Assembly: GCF_000485595.1 (NCBI RefSeq)
Contig: NW_014577235.1
Coordinates: 375,996 to 426,286 of the forward strand
Origin: Priapulus caudatus
Lineage: Eukaryota; Priapulida; Priapulimorpha; Priapulimorphida; Priapulidae
Reading direction: 5' to 3'
Length of the DNA: 50,291 bases
In this document: positions 1-11,212 of the stretch, piece after piece
Layout of the letters: each line of letters starts with the position of its first letter
Position numbering within the stretch: the stretch's first letter is position 1
The notes under the pieces: generated by a model
The model's input: only the letters and a program-made list of their open reading frames with translations
Database searches by the model: none
What the model was told of the DNA's origin: nothing
Translations under genes and position numbers: made by a program

Positions 1-1030
1 TTAATACTGATGCGACGTGTGCGATGACGCATCACAGTAATAACGCGAAATCACGATCAGCGCTGCGAGTGCTAGAATAGGCGCTGAAACAAGGGCAGAT
101 TTCAACGTATCAAATGACGCTTGTACACTAGGAGTCCAAAGGAAAGGTGGCCCTAGCCGCTTTAATAATGTAAGTGGTCGTGCAATCTTAGCATAGTTAT
201 GGACAAACTTACGATAATACCCACATAATCCGAGAAATTGACGAATGCCCTTAGCCGTCGTCGGTGGCTGCAGGTCGGCCACTGCTCGCACTTTCTCGAA
301 ATCCGGGCGGATTCCTTGGCTATCTATTACATGACCAAGAAAATTAATACGAGCACGAAGGAAAAAACACTTGTTAAGTTTAAGCTTTAGATTGGCTTCC
401 TTCAAACGAGCAAAGACACGATTCAAGTGTACGAGGTGGGTATCAAAATCAGGGCTATAAATAACGATATCGTCGATATATACTAAGACGAACTTTGCCA
501 AGTAACCCTGTAGTACCCTAGTCATAAGCCGTTGAAATGCAGACGGTGCATTCGTTAACCCATACGCCAAATTTTTGAATTCCATTTGAGAGGAAGGTGT
601 GACAAAAGCCGTCTTATGTTGATGCTTCCTAGCAATGGGCATTTGATGATATGCTGACAACAAGATCAAGGGTTTGAATAAACTCGCTGCACCCCCTAGC
701 TGGTGTTAAAACGTCATCGACCAAGGGGAAGCGGAAGCCGTCGCGGACAGTGACTGCGTTTAAACGGCCTAAATCAATACATAATCTCAATCTGAATCCT
801 TTTTCGGAACTAGAATAACAGCGCGCAGCCCAAGGACTGCATGATTCTCGAATTAACCCAGCTTGCAACAATTCCTGCACCTTTTCATCAACTATTCTCG
901 CATGTGCGACGCTTAATCTATATGGTTTACAACGTACTGGTCGGTTACCTTGAGTATCGATATAGAACTCCGTAAGGTGAGTCCTACCCAAATCCGTACT
1001 TGACTTCGCAAAGGCGGCCTCATTCCTATT
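1..1030 (-). pseudogene. pol: gypsy reverse transcriptase with start of RNase H, incomplete
   Basis: From about 1030 down to 660 the minus strand encodes the fingers region (ELLQAGLIRES, then CIDLGRLNAVTV). A one-base frame change at about 665 leads into LLSAYHQMPI, FKNLAYGLTNAPSAFQRLM, and the catalytic LVYIDDIVIYS around 460-490. Y-I-D-D carries the metal-binding aspartates. The thumb/connection part (INFLGHVID, IRQFLGLCGYYRKF) follows, and the frame runs off the window in the RNase H start. This enzyme would copy element RNA into DNA. Only the frameshift and the window edge keep it from being a complete RT domain. Confidence 0.93.
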
Positions 1031-1421
1031 TAGAAACGTAAGTAACGAAACACGGCGGTTCCGTATCAGTAACATGGCTAACCGACTTCTCAAATGACAA
1101 CTCACTTGAAGGACCTACGTCAGACGGCGTAGAAATAGCTGCTGTAGAAATAGCCGCTGCGGGAATTTGCTCACACGAGGGCGCCACGTGCAAAGGCGGA
1201 GCCACGACTGCAAGCGAAGATGGCTGCGAACAATGCGTATTAACCTGAAAAACTCCCAAAATAGAATTACACGGCAGCCTTATTAGGTTTGAGCCTAAAT
1301 TAAAAACAACATAGGAGGGACTGTTTCAGAATTCACGTTACCTTAGCGAAGCCCGAGCTATCTTTATATCGCAAGAATACCTACAACGAATTGTATTAAG
1401 ATACAATTCTAGAAACCTTAT

Positions 1422-1905
1422 TTAGCGACCTCGGTAACTGAAACTGACACCTGATGTGAGAGTGCGGCCGAAGCGTAACAGCTGCCGCCAATCTCGCGAA
1501 CACGGCTTATCATCGTTAGGTGTGAGTAAAGGAACAATTAATCTACCCATCTGCAAAACATTTGCTTTAAGGTCAAGCACGACCCCATGTAATCGTAAAA
1601 AGTCAGCGCCAATAACACAAGGTCTCGGCAAATCTTGAACAACATGAAAAAGAACAGATATTTACTCGTCCCTCCACCGTCAGGGGAAGCACCATCGCTC
1701 CGAGAGACGGTAATTGATGCCCGCTTGCTGACAACAGAACAGAATAATTAGTACGCATTAGTGGGGCGTGGCGCTGCTGTGTGGCCGCTCGCCACTGGTG
1801 CGCATCGAGGAGGCTTAGATCAGCGCCAGAATCAACAAGAGCATCCATTGACTTCCCTAAAATAGATATCATACAACGCGGTGTATTATTAGCTGTAAAT
1901 GAAGA
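1422..1905 (-). pseudogene. retropepsin-type aspartic protease
   Basis: The minus strand encodes ALVDSGADLSLLD near 1830-1860. The D-S-G triplet is the catalytic motif of retroviral-type aspartic proteases. About 110 codons later, in another frame, CVIGADFLRLHGVVLDL supplies the second conserved protease element (I-G-x-D-F-L). The two parts lie between the Gag zinc knuckle and the reverse transcriptase, as expected. The frame shifts between them near 1610, so the domain is broken here. The enzyme would process the Gag-Pol polyprotein. Confidence 0.85.
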
Positions 1906-1961
1906 AGACACAAGTAAATATGGGAACGCAGGCGGTGGGGTATATGACGCACGCGCGATTC

Positions 1962-2962
1962 TTACATGCGACCCCCTGTAGCGTTTCCCTGCGACTTTCC
2001 ACGCATCCTGCACTCACCAGCCATATGCCCCAATCGCTGACAATTATAGCAACGTACAGGGGTACGTGGTGACATCGGGGGGAAGCGCTGCGGATAAGGT
2101 GGGGCGGGTAACAAAGGGGTAGGTACATCGGGTTGACGAGTAGCAACAGACGATGACTGACTAGTAACCATAGCACGTACAGCTGTCATTGCGGCTGCGA
2201 AATCATTCTTAACACTAATTAACATCTCCGTATGCTCCTTCATCACGGCGGTGAACTGCTCGAGTTGGCGGGTCATAGCTTCATATTCGCTAGTACGAGG
2301 CACCTCCTCATTTCGTGAGACGCGTCGTACTTCCGAATAATTCGCCACCCCCGCACCCTCGTCGCTCGTACCTACCGTGGGCTGGTGTGCCGCGCGTGAA
2401 CGGTGTATGGCTCCGAGCTCCGCCTCCACCACTGTTTGCGCAACACAAATTTCGACTGCCCGTTCCAACGTTTGAGGTTTAGACTTAATTAATGCGCGTT
2501 GCGAGGGAACCAAATTCAAAGCTGCGGTAAAAATCTGAATTAAACGTGTCTGAAAAGAATGCTCATTACGGTTAACATTAGGGTAAGCACATTCCGCTAG
2601 CTCTACTAGACGCTGAGCACACGCGCGCGGACTCTCATTACGATTCTGCCGAAATTCGTTCAACGCTGATTGCTGCGCGGCGGAATGTCAGCCGGGTTCA
2701 AATATGCTTCTGCAACAGTTTGAAACATATTTAACCACGTCAACTCGGCTCCACGAGCACTGCCGTCTCGCAAACTGGGCAGCCCATCAATGAGCGATGA
2801 TAACGCTAACGAAAGAAACTGTGTATCACTTACGGTTATCTGCGCTCTTACCAACTGTAAAGCTTCACGCCACTGCGAGAAACTCACCTGTAACGGTCCT
2901 GCCGCGCCCGAAAACTTCGGTATCGACCCACGCAATTCCGCTAACCTTAACGATTTATCCAC
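1962..2962 (-). pseudogene. gag: gag polyprotein of the gypsy element
   Basis: Two overlapping frames (2962-2660 and 2663-1962) together encode a capsid-like region followed by a basic tail. The first begins at an ATG and has the SFSQWREAL type of helix seen in gypsy capsids. The second has the conserved stretch with RQ..NES....RL..LA..AYP. Near its C-terminus, around 2015-2056, lies one CCHC zinc knuckle, CYNCQRLGHMAGEC (CX2CX4HX4C), which binds nucleic acid in related Gag proteins. The frame changes near 2660. Gag would package element RNA in cytoplasmic particles. The family assignment rests on the knuckle and on position between leader and protease. Confidence 0.85.
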
Positions 2963-3464
2963 ACTCTCGCCTATGTATCAAAGCGAGGGTCGCAAAGCTT
3001 GACCAAAAACAGACGGCTAACTGCGTTATAGTGAAGGCAGATTCCGGGGGAGGAGGCAGCTGCGGGGGTTACAAATTCAGGCTCGATTTGATAACCTGCT
3101 GCTGTAATGGCGGCATAATTATCGTAGGGATTTTAGAGTAGTGTCAGCGAGAAACCGGGGATGCCGTATTCGTCGCTTAGAGAGGAGAGAGAGGGGTAGT
3201 CATGGCAAGGTGGATGGTTACAGAAGGTCAACAACGAACACGTTCAGGAACTGAAGTAATAGCACGCTACGACGTTGAGATTTACAATGATAACGCTGGT
3301 CACAAATGGTAGGCTTACCCGTTTATGGTTAGTTTCTCCGTACGCAAGTCCTTCTCTCGTCTGGCTCAAGGTTCGATCGTGATCGCCACAGTATAGTGGT
3401 AGTGTCTATACGTTATCGCAAGGAAGACCCATGCAGGACACGACGTCACGGCAACAATGTCGTC
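2963..3464 (-). other. 5' leader of the gypsy element
   Basis: This stretch between the putative primer site and the gag start holds no convincing coding frame. It is the expected untranslated leader. Short purine-rich runs (around 3178-3200) are the only features noticed. Confidence 0.5.
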
Positions 3465-3482
3465 CTGGTCAACGGCTACCAA
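3465..3482 (-). other. possible primer-binding site of the gypsy element
   Basis: Immediately inside the 5' LTR, the minus strand begins TTGGTAGCCGTTGACC. A TGG at this position is what a tRNA 3' CCA end would pair with, and TGGTAGC resembles initiator-Met-type primer sites over its first bases only. The match is short, so the tRNA identity is a guess. Confidence 0.4.
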
Positions 3483-4409
3483 TGTAGACGGGCTTACTCC
3501 GGTCTTACGAGAAGTGTATAGAAATGTTAACACTTATATTCACAAGAGAAGAAGTGTAGACAGTGCCACAAGAAATAGATTTTATCAGGACAGCTCCTGC
3601 AGTTAATAGAATAATATACGTACGAAGTACACCAAGAGGTGCAGAAGAATCATACACAGTGCGCAGTGCAATTTACACAGCTAAAGATACTACGTTTAGA
3701 AATATAGGCAGTTATCGTACGTACTAAAAGATAGCTTACTACGAAGAACAAATAAGAATACAAGACAGTGATACGTCTATAGTGCATATAGCTCTATGTG
3801 CATAAGAAGAAGAACCTCAAGTCATGGTTAAGAAGACTTACATACTTACAACTGGTAACAACGTACGACGCAAGCACTGACGATGTTAGCACGCAAACTC
3901 AAACACAACTGACTGTGCTCGTCCGAACCGTCTTATAAATAACACGCTTAAATTAGCAACTGCAGATCTTCCGGCCAAACAAGGAACGATCCCTGGACCC
4001 GAAATTGACAGCAGATGTTCGATTTAGTATTGCTGTGTACACGCTATGCACACGGTCAGTCTATACGAGCGCAACGATCGGCCCATCCCTAACAAGGGTG
4101 GCTACGTTCGCTCGTCTAATAACGCAGTCTCTCTTCTATTTGTCGAATCTCTCCTCCACGGGGAGAACCGGAACCCGAGTCGCCTCTCAATCGTGCCAAC
4201 TGTGTGTACAACAATCTTGCCACACCACGCACAACCAACAACATTAGCAGGCCGCCTGCTTCAGCGAAACGGCCGTAAGACTCCATTTCACACATCCCAT
4301 GCGACTCGTCAAATCTATCCTCGTTTACAAGACCCAATCTGCTGTGCCGGTAATGAACGGAGTTTATAAAATGATTACTGATTTAATTAACGCAAACCTC
4401 GTGTCTACA
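3483..4409 (-). repeat. 5' LTR of the gypsy element
   Basis: The segment begins TGTAGACG and ends TGTCTACA, so it has short inverted TG..CA termini. It matches the solo LTR at 7223-8108 along its whole length with many small indels. It lies directly upstream of the gag leader on the minus strand. The sequence following it is AT-only, so the target duplication cannot be judged without the 3' LTR. Confidence 0.85.
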
Positions 4410-4812
4410 ATATAATATAAATATATATATCAATATATATATATATTTATAGCGCTATATATATACTTCGAGATTATAAATGAAAGATATATATATATAT
4501 ATATTAGTCTAGCTATATATCTCTTGGAAAAATATATACTTTGTTAATCAATGGTTTGTCGTCGTCATCTTGCACATCATCTGATTCGACTGGACTTGCA
4601 CAAGAGGAGTCCCTTGAAGCTTGACAACGGATAGATGTAGCGGCCGGTCTGTCTGTTGATCGCATGGAAGAATTAAGGTCTGTCGCTCGGTTGCCATGCG
4701 ATTTCAGTTCCTTGACGATTTTTAGCAAATCTGGTATGTCTGAATAGTGAAAAAATTATATTCCTTTATGAGATATATAATATAATATTGCCTATATAAT
4801 TAGCGTGTGTTT
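4410..4812. repeat. AT-rich spacer with (AT)n tracts
   Basis: Positions 4410-4505 are almost purely A and T with repeated ATATAT runs. The rest up to the start of duplicated block A at 4813 is AT-rich, apart from the possible exon at 4513-4725. Low-complexity DNA of this kind is a frequent breakpoint and insertion target. Confidence 0.7.
4513..4725 (-). CDS. possible terminal exon of an unknown acidic protein
   Basis: On the minus strand a pyrimidine-rich stretch ending CATACCAG could act as a splice acceptor. It is followed by an open frame of about 70 codons ending in a stop near 4513. The product has a basic start (LLKIVKELKSHGN) and an acidic Ser/Asp-rich middle (VESDDVQDDDDK). No family is recognised and no upstream exon was found. 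The composition differs from the AT-only flanks, which is the main reason for listing it. Confidence 0.3.
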   Translation of the reverse strand, partial: LKIVKELKSHGNRATDLNSSMRSTDRPAATSIRCQASRDSSCASPVESDDVQDDDDKPLINKVYIFPRDI

Positions 4813-6200
4813 AGCATAATGGCTATGCCGAACACTGATTTGTCCAGTGTAGACGGCAAGTACTCGTACCTAAACAACTTGTTCTGCGATTCAACCCCAT
4901 TGTTTGTGTGGTGGATGTTGTCTACTTTCTGCCTTCTAAAAGCCTTCACCCATCTGTGCACACGCCATCCAGGTCTTTTTAATGTATCTCCTCACATTTT
5001 CATTGGCTATATATACACAGGCAGGGCTCTGACGGATGTTACTGCTGAATCATACGCCACCTGAGTTTTTTGATCCAGCTACCCTCTTCATGTGACATAA
5101 GAGCTCCTGCTGTTCCATGGAGTTCAGCCCATTCTTCCTTTTCCGAAGCCATCGGTTCCACGCTTGGAGATGGTGGAAGTTGCATATGTAGACTAGCACA
5201 CCGGAAAATCTTGCTTCGATGGCATCAATCTCGCATGTGCTGTAATCCGTCATGAAGAATTTGGGTCTCCATTCGGGGTTCCAGGACTGGAGTACAGACA
5301 GGGCTTCAGCGATGGAAATGGAATCCTCATACTGGCACATGAACTCAGCCACCACATTGTACCCCACATTGCTGTGGACTGCAGTGCATACTTGGTGGTT
5401 TTGTAGGTTGCATCCATAAAAACCATTTCCTTTCTATATCTCATTAGGAGTCGCTGCTGCCATGGTTCTTGATGTACCAGAAGAAATCGCTTCTTCATCT
5501 CTCCCTCGGCTGTATTTTCCTTGGTGTTTTCAGGTGTCGAGTCTTCGGAGGATGTGCGATAGAAGATGTTTGTGTTTGCATTTTCTTGTTTCCATTCTTC
5601 GATTTTATACCTCAGGCTTTCCTGATCATCTTTACAGTATTTCTGAGAAATCGCTGCTCTAGAGATATGGTTGGATGGGAAGAAGCGACGGTTGGAGCGG
5701 GAGGGCCTTTCCTCTGGAGACATGGACGCGCAGATTTCATTCGCGACATATTCCGCGAGGCAGTTTCTTACTTCGCTGACTTTAGTGATGCCTCTAGGGA
5801 CGATACTGAAAACTTTGTCTATCACTCTCGTATCGAGGGTCTGATTAATGCTGGCGGCTTCTCCCACAGGATGGAATTTGTGAGAGGAAGACAAAAAAAT
5901 CTGCATGTACGACCTTATAGTCGTGTTCAGGTTCTTGTGGTCTTTCTCAGCTAGATGCACCTTTAGCCTTTGCATCTCTTTATTTTTTGCATTGTAGAGA
6001 CTGTTGGGAGTATTACATAGAGCAGTAGTGGCTCCAAAGTCAGGATAGGTTGTCACCTGGCGTATCTGGATTGCAGCGGGGCAGTCAAGTTTACGCGTCC
6101 CCTGGAGCTTGACTCGTGTCTTCGTGTTTGCTCCGTAGTCATGCTTACATGCATCGTTTTGAAGATGCCTTCGACCATGCGAGTCCTATTTACTCAAAAT
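4813..6200 (-). pseudogene. MULE-type transposase, copy A, C-terminus missing
   Basis: The minus strand encodes the N-terminal and central parts of a Mutator-like (MULE) transposase. It shows KLQGTRKLDCPAAIQ near 6100, the first catalytic Asp in VFMDATYKTT near 5420, and the second in FFMTDYSTCEIDAIEARF near 5220-5260, followed by the C..FH..QAWNRWL element. A net deletion of about 16 bases near 5372 relative to copy B breaks the frame. A second break occurs at a run of six A near 5066. The gene stops at 4813, so the third catalytic residue (Glu) and the SWIM zinc finger present in copy B are absent. It cannot encode an active enzyme. Confidence 0.85.
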
Positions 6201-6800
6201 GAAAAAGATTAGTCTTTCTAAGGCCGGCCGCTCGTCGTAATATTAGCTCATACCGCCATTGCGGTATACATATTGAGTTACATAAATTGCTTTTTACCTT
6301 AAAGTATTTTTCCATTGTATACGGCTTAAGGCGGTTTCAGAGCTTTCACAAGCAATTCGTAGTTCAGCCTCTACCCTGGCAGAAGCTGTAGCAGTTGAGT
6401 TGTATTCGTTGGGATTCCACACTGCCCCAGATTTCTTAGAGGTGAAGTACCCACTTGGGACACTGTGCATTGACAGCACTGAGACGATCAGACTCCGGTT
6501 GTTCGCTGCCTGGTCTTCTCATCACAAGAACCATTATTTGTCCTTGGGAATTGTGTACTGTTCAATTTCATCTTTTCGATTTCCGGTATGGATTCGAGAA
6601 AAAGTACTGTTATTCTGCTACACTACTGAATAACATGGCGTTGGTACTGTTGTCGCCGGTAGTGGATATGGATGAAGAGCAATATGATATTACATATCAG
6701 ACATTACATTTACTAACAGATTTAGAGCAATTCAACACAGTCAACTAGCTTATATTCCAGACATTACTGTGTGAATTAGTAACACAATTAGTATGTTCAT
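6200..6800. other. conserved inter-gene segment of the duplicated block (copy A)
   Basis: This stretch is nearly identical in copy B (27700-28325). It lies upstream of the transposase on the minus strand. Short open frames exist on both strands (for example 6455-6748 on the plus strand, 97 codons, also open in B), but none resembles a known family. A small palindrome, ATACCGCCATTGCGGTAT, is present near 6250. It may hold the transposase leader or promoter. Confidence 0.4.
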
Positions 6801-6807
6801 CATCTTG

Positions 6808-8251
6808 CTAATATTGTTGTATTCCGAGTGCTGGGATGAGTGTCCGTTTCTGGCGTGACTGCTGGATACTGTGTTCTTTTTCTTGTTCTTGGTTTGCTGA
6901 TCGTTTTAGCTGCGCTCTGTATTGCTGTGTGTTGTCTGTCGTTAATCGTTCTATCCCTGTGAATACTTGTGCCACGTGCCCGACTTTTAGCTGTACTTTC
7001 AAGGATGTATAATATTGGAATAGTTGTGTGGATGGTGAGTACGCGAGTTCAAATGCGGGCGGGAGTTGCTGCTTGATGTGGGTAAGGGCGTGGTATAGCT
7101 CTTTAGGCGCGAGTGGTGTGGATGGGAGGGTATGAGCTAGTAGGTCGTTGATTGTTTGTGTGAGCACTGTCAACGTGCTTCATCGATAATGTTCATGAAT
7201 TCGTGGTAGGTTCCAATGATATTGTAGACAGAGAATCCCCGTCTTACAAGAAGTGTATAGAAATGTTAACACTTGATATTCACAAGCATAAGAAAGGTGT
7301 GACAGTGCCACAAGAATAAGATTTATTCAGGAAAGCTCCTGTAGTTACTAGAAATACACGTACTACAGTACACGGAGAAGTGCTGACGAATTACACAGTG
7401 CGAGTACAATTTACACAGCTGTAAGGTACTACGTTTAGAAATATAGAAAGTTATTGCACGTACTAAAAGATAGCTTACTACGATAGAACAAATAAGAACA
7501 CAAGACAGTTATAGGTCTATAGTGGCATAGATCTATGGTGCATGAAGAACCTTAAGTCATTAGTTAAGAAAGACTTACATACTCACGGACTGGATATCGA
7601 TGCACGTTGCAACACAGACAATGTTAGCACTTACACTGACTGTGCTTGCACGGACTGTCTTATATATACACGCTTAAATTTAGCATCCCCAGACCCTCGT
7701 CCAAACAAAGAACCATCCCCGCAACCGAAACTATCCAGCAGATGTTCGATTTAGAATAACCCCTATGCACATCCCTATGTACACGGTCAGTTATGTGAGT
7801 AATTGATCGCCCATCCTTACAAGGATGCCACGTCCGCTCGTGTATAAACGAGTATCTCTCTATTGTCTCGAATCTCTCCTCCGGGGAGCGCCTTGCTTCT
7901 CGGTCGTGTGCTAAATGTGTACACAAACAACCTTCCCACTCGTGCACAAACACTCCCGCCTGCTCTTGCAGACCGTGTTTCGCACATTCCCTCGACCTCA
8001 TTGCTCGTGCCTAGTTAGTCATTACAAGAATCAATCTGCTGTGCCGATAATCTGAACGGAGTTATGAAATTATTGACTGATTTAATTAATGCAAACCTCG
8101 TGTCTACAATATCTATTACTTGTAGAATGATGTTTGATATAAACTGATCAAAGAAAATTCCAAGCCTTCCATTAGGTAGTGATGGATGAGTTGCTACTAA
8201 CTCTGAAAAAACAATTATGAAGTTATGTAATGATGAAAAGGATTCGTACAT
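6808..8251 (-). pseudogene. middle ORF of the duplicated block (copy A), split by a solo LTR
   Basis: Minus-strand frames at 8251-8113 and 7218-6808 belong to one gene separated by the solo LTR at 7223-8108. Copy B has the same gene without that LTR. The product is about 200 residues, helical, with segments around FDQFISNIIL, INDLLAHTLPSTPLAP and QYYTSLKVQLK. The spacing of Leu/Pro and the YY..L.V element are weakly reminiscent of baculovirus-F-type envelope proteins carried by some LTR elements, but this is a low-confidence impression. No signal peptide or transmembrane segment is seen. The gene is dead in this copy. Confidence 0.4.
7223..8108 (-). mobile_element. solo LTR of the gypsy family, ATAT target duplication
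   Basis: The 886-base segment begins TGTAGACA and ends TGTCTACA and matches the full LTR at 3483-4409. It is flanked by ATAT at 7219-7222 and at 8109-8112. Copy B at 29736-29745 reads ccaatgATATctatt, the exact uninterrupted site. This is a complete case of target duplication plus empty site. The internal part was lost by LTR-LTR recombination, leaving one LTR. Confidence 0.93.
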
Positions 8252-8259
8252 ATGTGTAC

Positions 8260-9113
8260 TCTCGTGTGTGGCTCGTGTCGATGTATAGTGTACGCCCAGG
8301 TTCTAACTTGGTGCGGGTAATTATGTACCCTGAGGTAGGCACGAGATAGTAGACAGATACGAAAGTATAACGTACAAACAAATGTCTATTTAATTCTTAC
8401 ACAAACTTATAGAGACAAGTTATTAGTTACATACGTAATGCAAGATCTTGAAAAAGAGTTTACACACGCACATATAGGTACCAGTCTTAAAAGGAGCTTT
8501 AAGACATACGTTTAAGACGCACACTGTAACACGAATACGGTAAGACTTAACTACGAACATATACAAGAAAAACATGCAAGACATGCGCTGACCAAGCTCT
8601 GCCCAACCATACTCACATATTCACCCTCGGGTGACTTCTTCCTCTGTTAGAAAAGCTTGCTATTTATGCTACGTTGCGGACACCACGTGATCTAAGTAGT
8701 ATCACGGGTTTTCAGTGTAGGCATTATTATTCTAGAAGTATGTCTCCTAATGGTCATATTGACCACTGTCACCATTCTCAACAAGAGGGGAGAAGGGATC
8801 CTCTTTGTTCTATGCAGTTCTACGTCCCTCGCTTGGTTAATGTGTGAATTTATCTCTACTCTCTACTCTGTTCTAGTTAACTACCTTTTAAGCTCTCTGC
8901 GTTGAATTGAATGCATATCTGGTTAGATGCTTTGCTTTGCATTTTGCTACTGCACACGGCCATCGCACGTGTCCCTGTAACGTTTTTGCTTCCCTTTAAC
9001 TCAGAAACCCCTCCGAAATATTAGCAACTTTGTTTCTTACCTCGATTACGATTTTTTCTCATTTCATACCTGACTCGTTCCGTCAGTTGTGATTTACTGT
9101 AATTTTGCAACAG
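8260..9113. other. non-coding part of the duplicated block (copy A)
   Basis: No coding frame with family resemblance is seen. The sequence is shared with copy B (about 29890-30735) and lies between the 3' end of the recombinase and the start of the middle ORF. It may contain a further decayed LTR or a leader, but no borders were recognised. Confidence 0.4.
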
Positions 9114-10488
9114 TCATGCGAAACTAGGGCCTGCGTTTTCGAATTCCTCAATTACCTCTTGCCAACCAAGTTTTGATTGCATTTCACTGGCTTTCGTTTT
9201 AATGAGCCTTGCCATGGCTATTGTTAACAGCTGTGCATCTGTTGGTCTAAATGTTCTGCGACCATGTTCTATGAATGTATCTTCTATACCTATCTGTTCT
9301 GTGGGTGGTTCAATAAAACTTTCTGACTCACTTTCAGAAATGTGTTCTATAGCCGTTCCAAACATTTTTCTTATGCCTTCAGTGGCAGCTATTGTTTTTT
9401 GGATACCTAGTGTAAGGTCATAATGCTTGTCTAATGCGGCTATGTGTACCGAATGGCACATATGATGTGCCAGTGTCTTTTCCTAGTTTCACGTTGCTCT
9501 CATTTTTCGCAGAGCAGTCACTGTGCTTTTCGCATCAAAGAAGCACTTATTCTCCGTAGAGGTTCTTCTACCTCTCTTTCGAAGTTTTCCCATGCTTTGT
9601 TAATGGATATATTAAATGCTGAGTTCGTTAGAGTTTGCCCTGTTCTACTAGTAAACACATTCCCTACAGGGTTTGGCACAAACGGCCGCACATTATCAAC
9701 AAACAGATGATATTGCTGATACAAAGCTCTGTGTAGGTTTATGTGGCATACCGATGTCGCTCTCGTCTTATGGACTTTTTAACTAGAATGATATTATTCC
9801 CATCATCGTCAGTCAGTGGTGACTTTAACTCCTCTACTGTCATATTCATTATGTCTCCTGCCCTCTGATCATTAGTAAGGATCGCAGATAGCATCAGATG
9901 ATTTCGCACATTTATAAACGCAGCCTCTGTAATAATTATGTCGGGTTCTAAGCATTTTACCGCATTTTTTTTGCTGCTGCAGAATCGTGATATTTTCTGA
10001 TATATTGCATGGGGATCTCTGAGCTATGTTCTGCAATTTTTGCTTCTGATTCTGCTTTTTTTACGTTCTTGTGTACTGCTTTCTACACATTGCCTATAAC
10101 CTGCTTGAGTTTCTGAAGTGAGCCCTGGTACAGATGCTGACAGGAAATCTCCATGAATTCAATAAATTTCTCTACACTCCAGAGGTATATTATAATTGTG
10201 GTTGATGTCAGTGATTTCTTCTCTAGTTGAGAAACTACACCGGCCTTTTCGCCTACGGTGGGTGGTGTTTCGATCATTTGCAAAATAGTATTAACTCTCT
10301 GTACGTGTGCTTTTACGACGTGCTCAACAATATTTCCCCCCATAAAACTTGCTAGATAATCATTAAACTCATCGAGAATATGTGATATTTCTGAGAATTG
10401 TTTCTTACTGAGTTTGTCTACGAATATTGTAGCTGCTGCTTTTGCATCTTGGTATTCTGGTCTACCCTTTGCCAACCTATGTGGCTTT
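9114..10488 (-). pseudogene. tyrosine recombinase (Crypton/phage-integrase type), copy A, N-terminus missing
   Basis: The minus strand encodes a core-binding region (10475-10083) followed by the catalytic domain. The box I arginine is in TNDQRAGDIMNM near 9860, strand beta-2/3 residues follow (KVHKTRATSVCHINLH near 9750), and the C-terminal box has HHMCHS with the presumed nucleophile tyrosine in DKHYDL near 9415. This is the layout of tyrosine recombinases, which cut and rejoin DNA through a 3'-phosphotyrosine. Stops and shifts near 9485, 9770 and 10080 break the frame. The first of these, TGA..TAG before the His box, is shared with copy B. The zinc-finger N-terminus is absent because the block ends at 10488. 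Two extra residues before KHYDL are private to this copy. Confidence 0.75.
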
Positions 10489-10713
10489 TGAGTGTGCGCG
10501 CCCGGTTAGGTCGGCCAGCATGTTGGTGGACGCGTGTCTCTCGCAGTCAGCCTTCCTCCCGACCTCTGCGCATGCAGCGTTGGCACGCGCAAGCGCCTTC
10601 TCCAACGTGGTAATGGCCTCCTGATGTTCCTTTTTAAGGCGGCTGCGCTGGTCGTTACGCCTGGTACCTTGGGCGTGGCTTTTGCTGTATGGCTTGGACG
10701 CGTTGGCCCTCAT
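10477..10713 (-). CDS. GC-rich ORF of unknown function, coiled-coil-like
   Basis: A minus-strand frame starting at ATG 10713 gives 78 residues rich in Ala, Arg, Lys and Glu (for example KKEHQEAITTLEKALARANA), with a heptad-like pattern. It abuts the right edge of block A and is more GC-rich than its surroundings. The frame stays open upstream toward 10745. No family is recognised, and it may be a fragment of a larger coding sequence cut by the duplication breakpoint. Confidence 0.3.
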   Translation of the reverse strand: MRANASKPYSKSHAQGTRRNDQRSRLKKEHQEAITTLEKALARANAACAEVGRKADCERHASTNMLADLTGRAHSKAT

Positions 10714-10789
10714 TAGGGTGCGGGGCCTAAACGTCTCGTTTGGCGTTGAAGGACAGTCGGTCGGTAGATGGTGCGACTACAATATATAT

Positions 10790-10870
10790 ATGCATGTGGA
10801 ATGTGCATGCATGCAGACAAGAGATTATAATTAGGGCAGTACGTCCTGCATGCATGCATGTAGGGGACAT
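10790..10870. repeat. ATGC-rich short repeats
   Basis: Several runs of alternating ATGC (TGCATGCATGCAG, GCATGCATGCATG) occur here and again at about 11600-11617. They are simple-sequence palindromic tracts. Confidence 0.6.
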
Positions 10871-11094
10871 ACATTTGACACCACGGCCACTGCATGGCTA
10901 TAGCTTCTATTCATTAATTCATGCAGTCCGGCCATTAATTTTCCTAAAGCTAGGGTTAGGGTATGATCGACACCTCATGCATTGGTTGATTAGCTAGGTT
11001 ATGTGATTGCATGTGGCAACTTCAACTCCAGAAATACATGCAGATATATTAATTAATACACAGAAAAATAACATATATCCCTTATTTAAATAGG

Positions 11095-11117
11095 TATATA
11101 TATATATATATATATAC

Positions 11118-11153
<36 letters not shown>
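11095..11153. repeat. (AT)n microsatellite
   Basis: Two long ATATAT runs are separated by short interruptions. This is a simple tract with no other signal. Confidence 0.85.
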
Positions 11154-11212
11154 AGGGGAAATATCAAAATTGAGAATATGATATAGAAAAGCCATATAGT
11201 ATTATACTTACT

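Larger units (their letters stand above)
1..4409 (-). mobile_element. Ty3/gypsy LTR retrotransposon, 3' part cut by window edge
   Basis: The minus strand reads LTR, leader, gag, aspartic protease and reverse transcriptase in the order normal for gypsy elements, then leaves the window inside the RNase H region. The 5' LTR is at 3483-4409. Integrase and the 3' LTR must lie left of position 1. Each coding domain is recognisable from short hallmark motifs, but several frame changes separate them, so this copy is unlikely to be active as read. A solo LTR of the same family is at 7223-8108. Confidence 0.9.
4813..10488 (-). repeat. duplicated block, copy A (MULE transposase + middle ORF + tyrosine recombinase)
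   Basis: The segment matches 26331-32102 in the same orientation with only scattered substitutions and small indels, apart from one private insertion in each copy. Homology starts at AGCATAATGGC (inside the transposase) and stops after CCTATGTGGCTTTT (inside the recombinase). Copy A is therefore cut at both ends within genes that continue in copy B. Both copies share the same frame lesions in both enzymes, which points to duplication of an already broken segment rather than two independent transpositions. Confidence 0.92.

Noticed and set aside
4410-4505. Pure AT tract considered as a replication origin or scaffold attachment region.
   Set aside because: Composition alone is not evidence. 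Similar AT microsatellites occur elsewhere in the window (11095-11153, 48610-48640).
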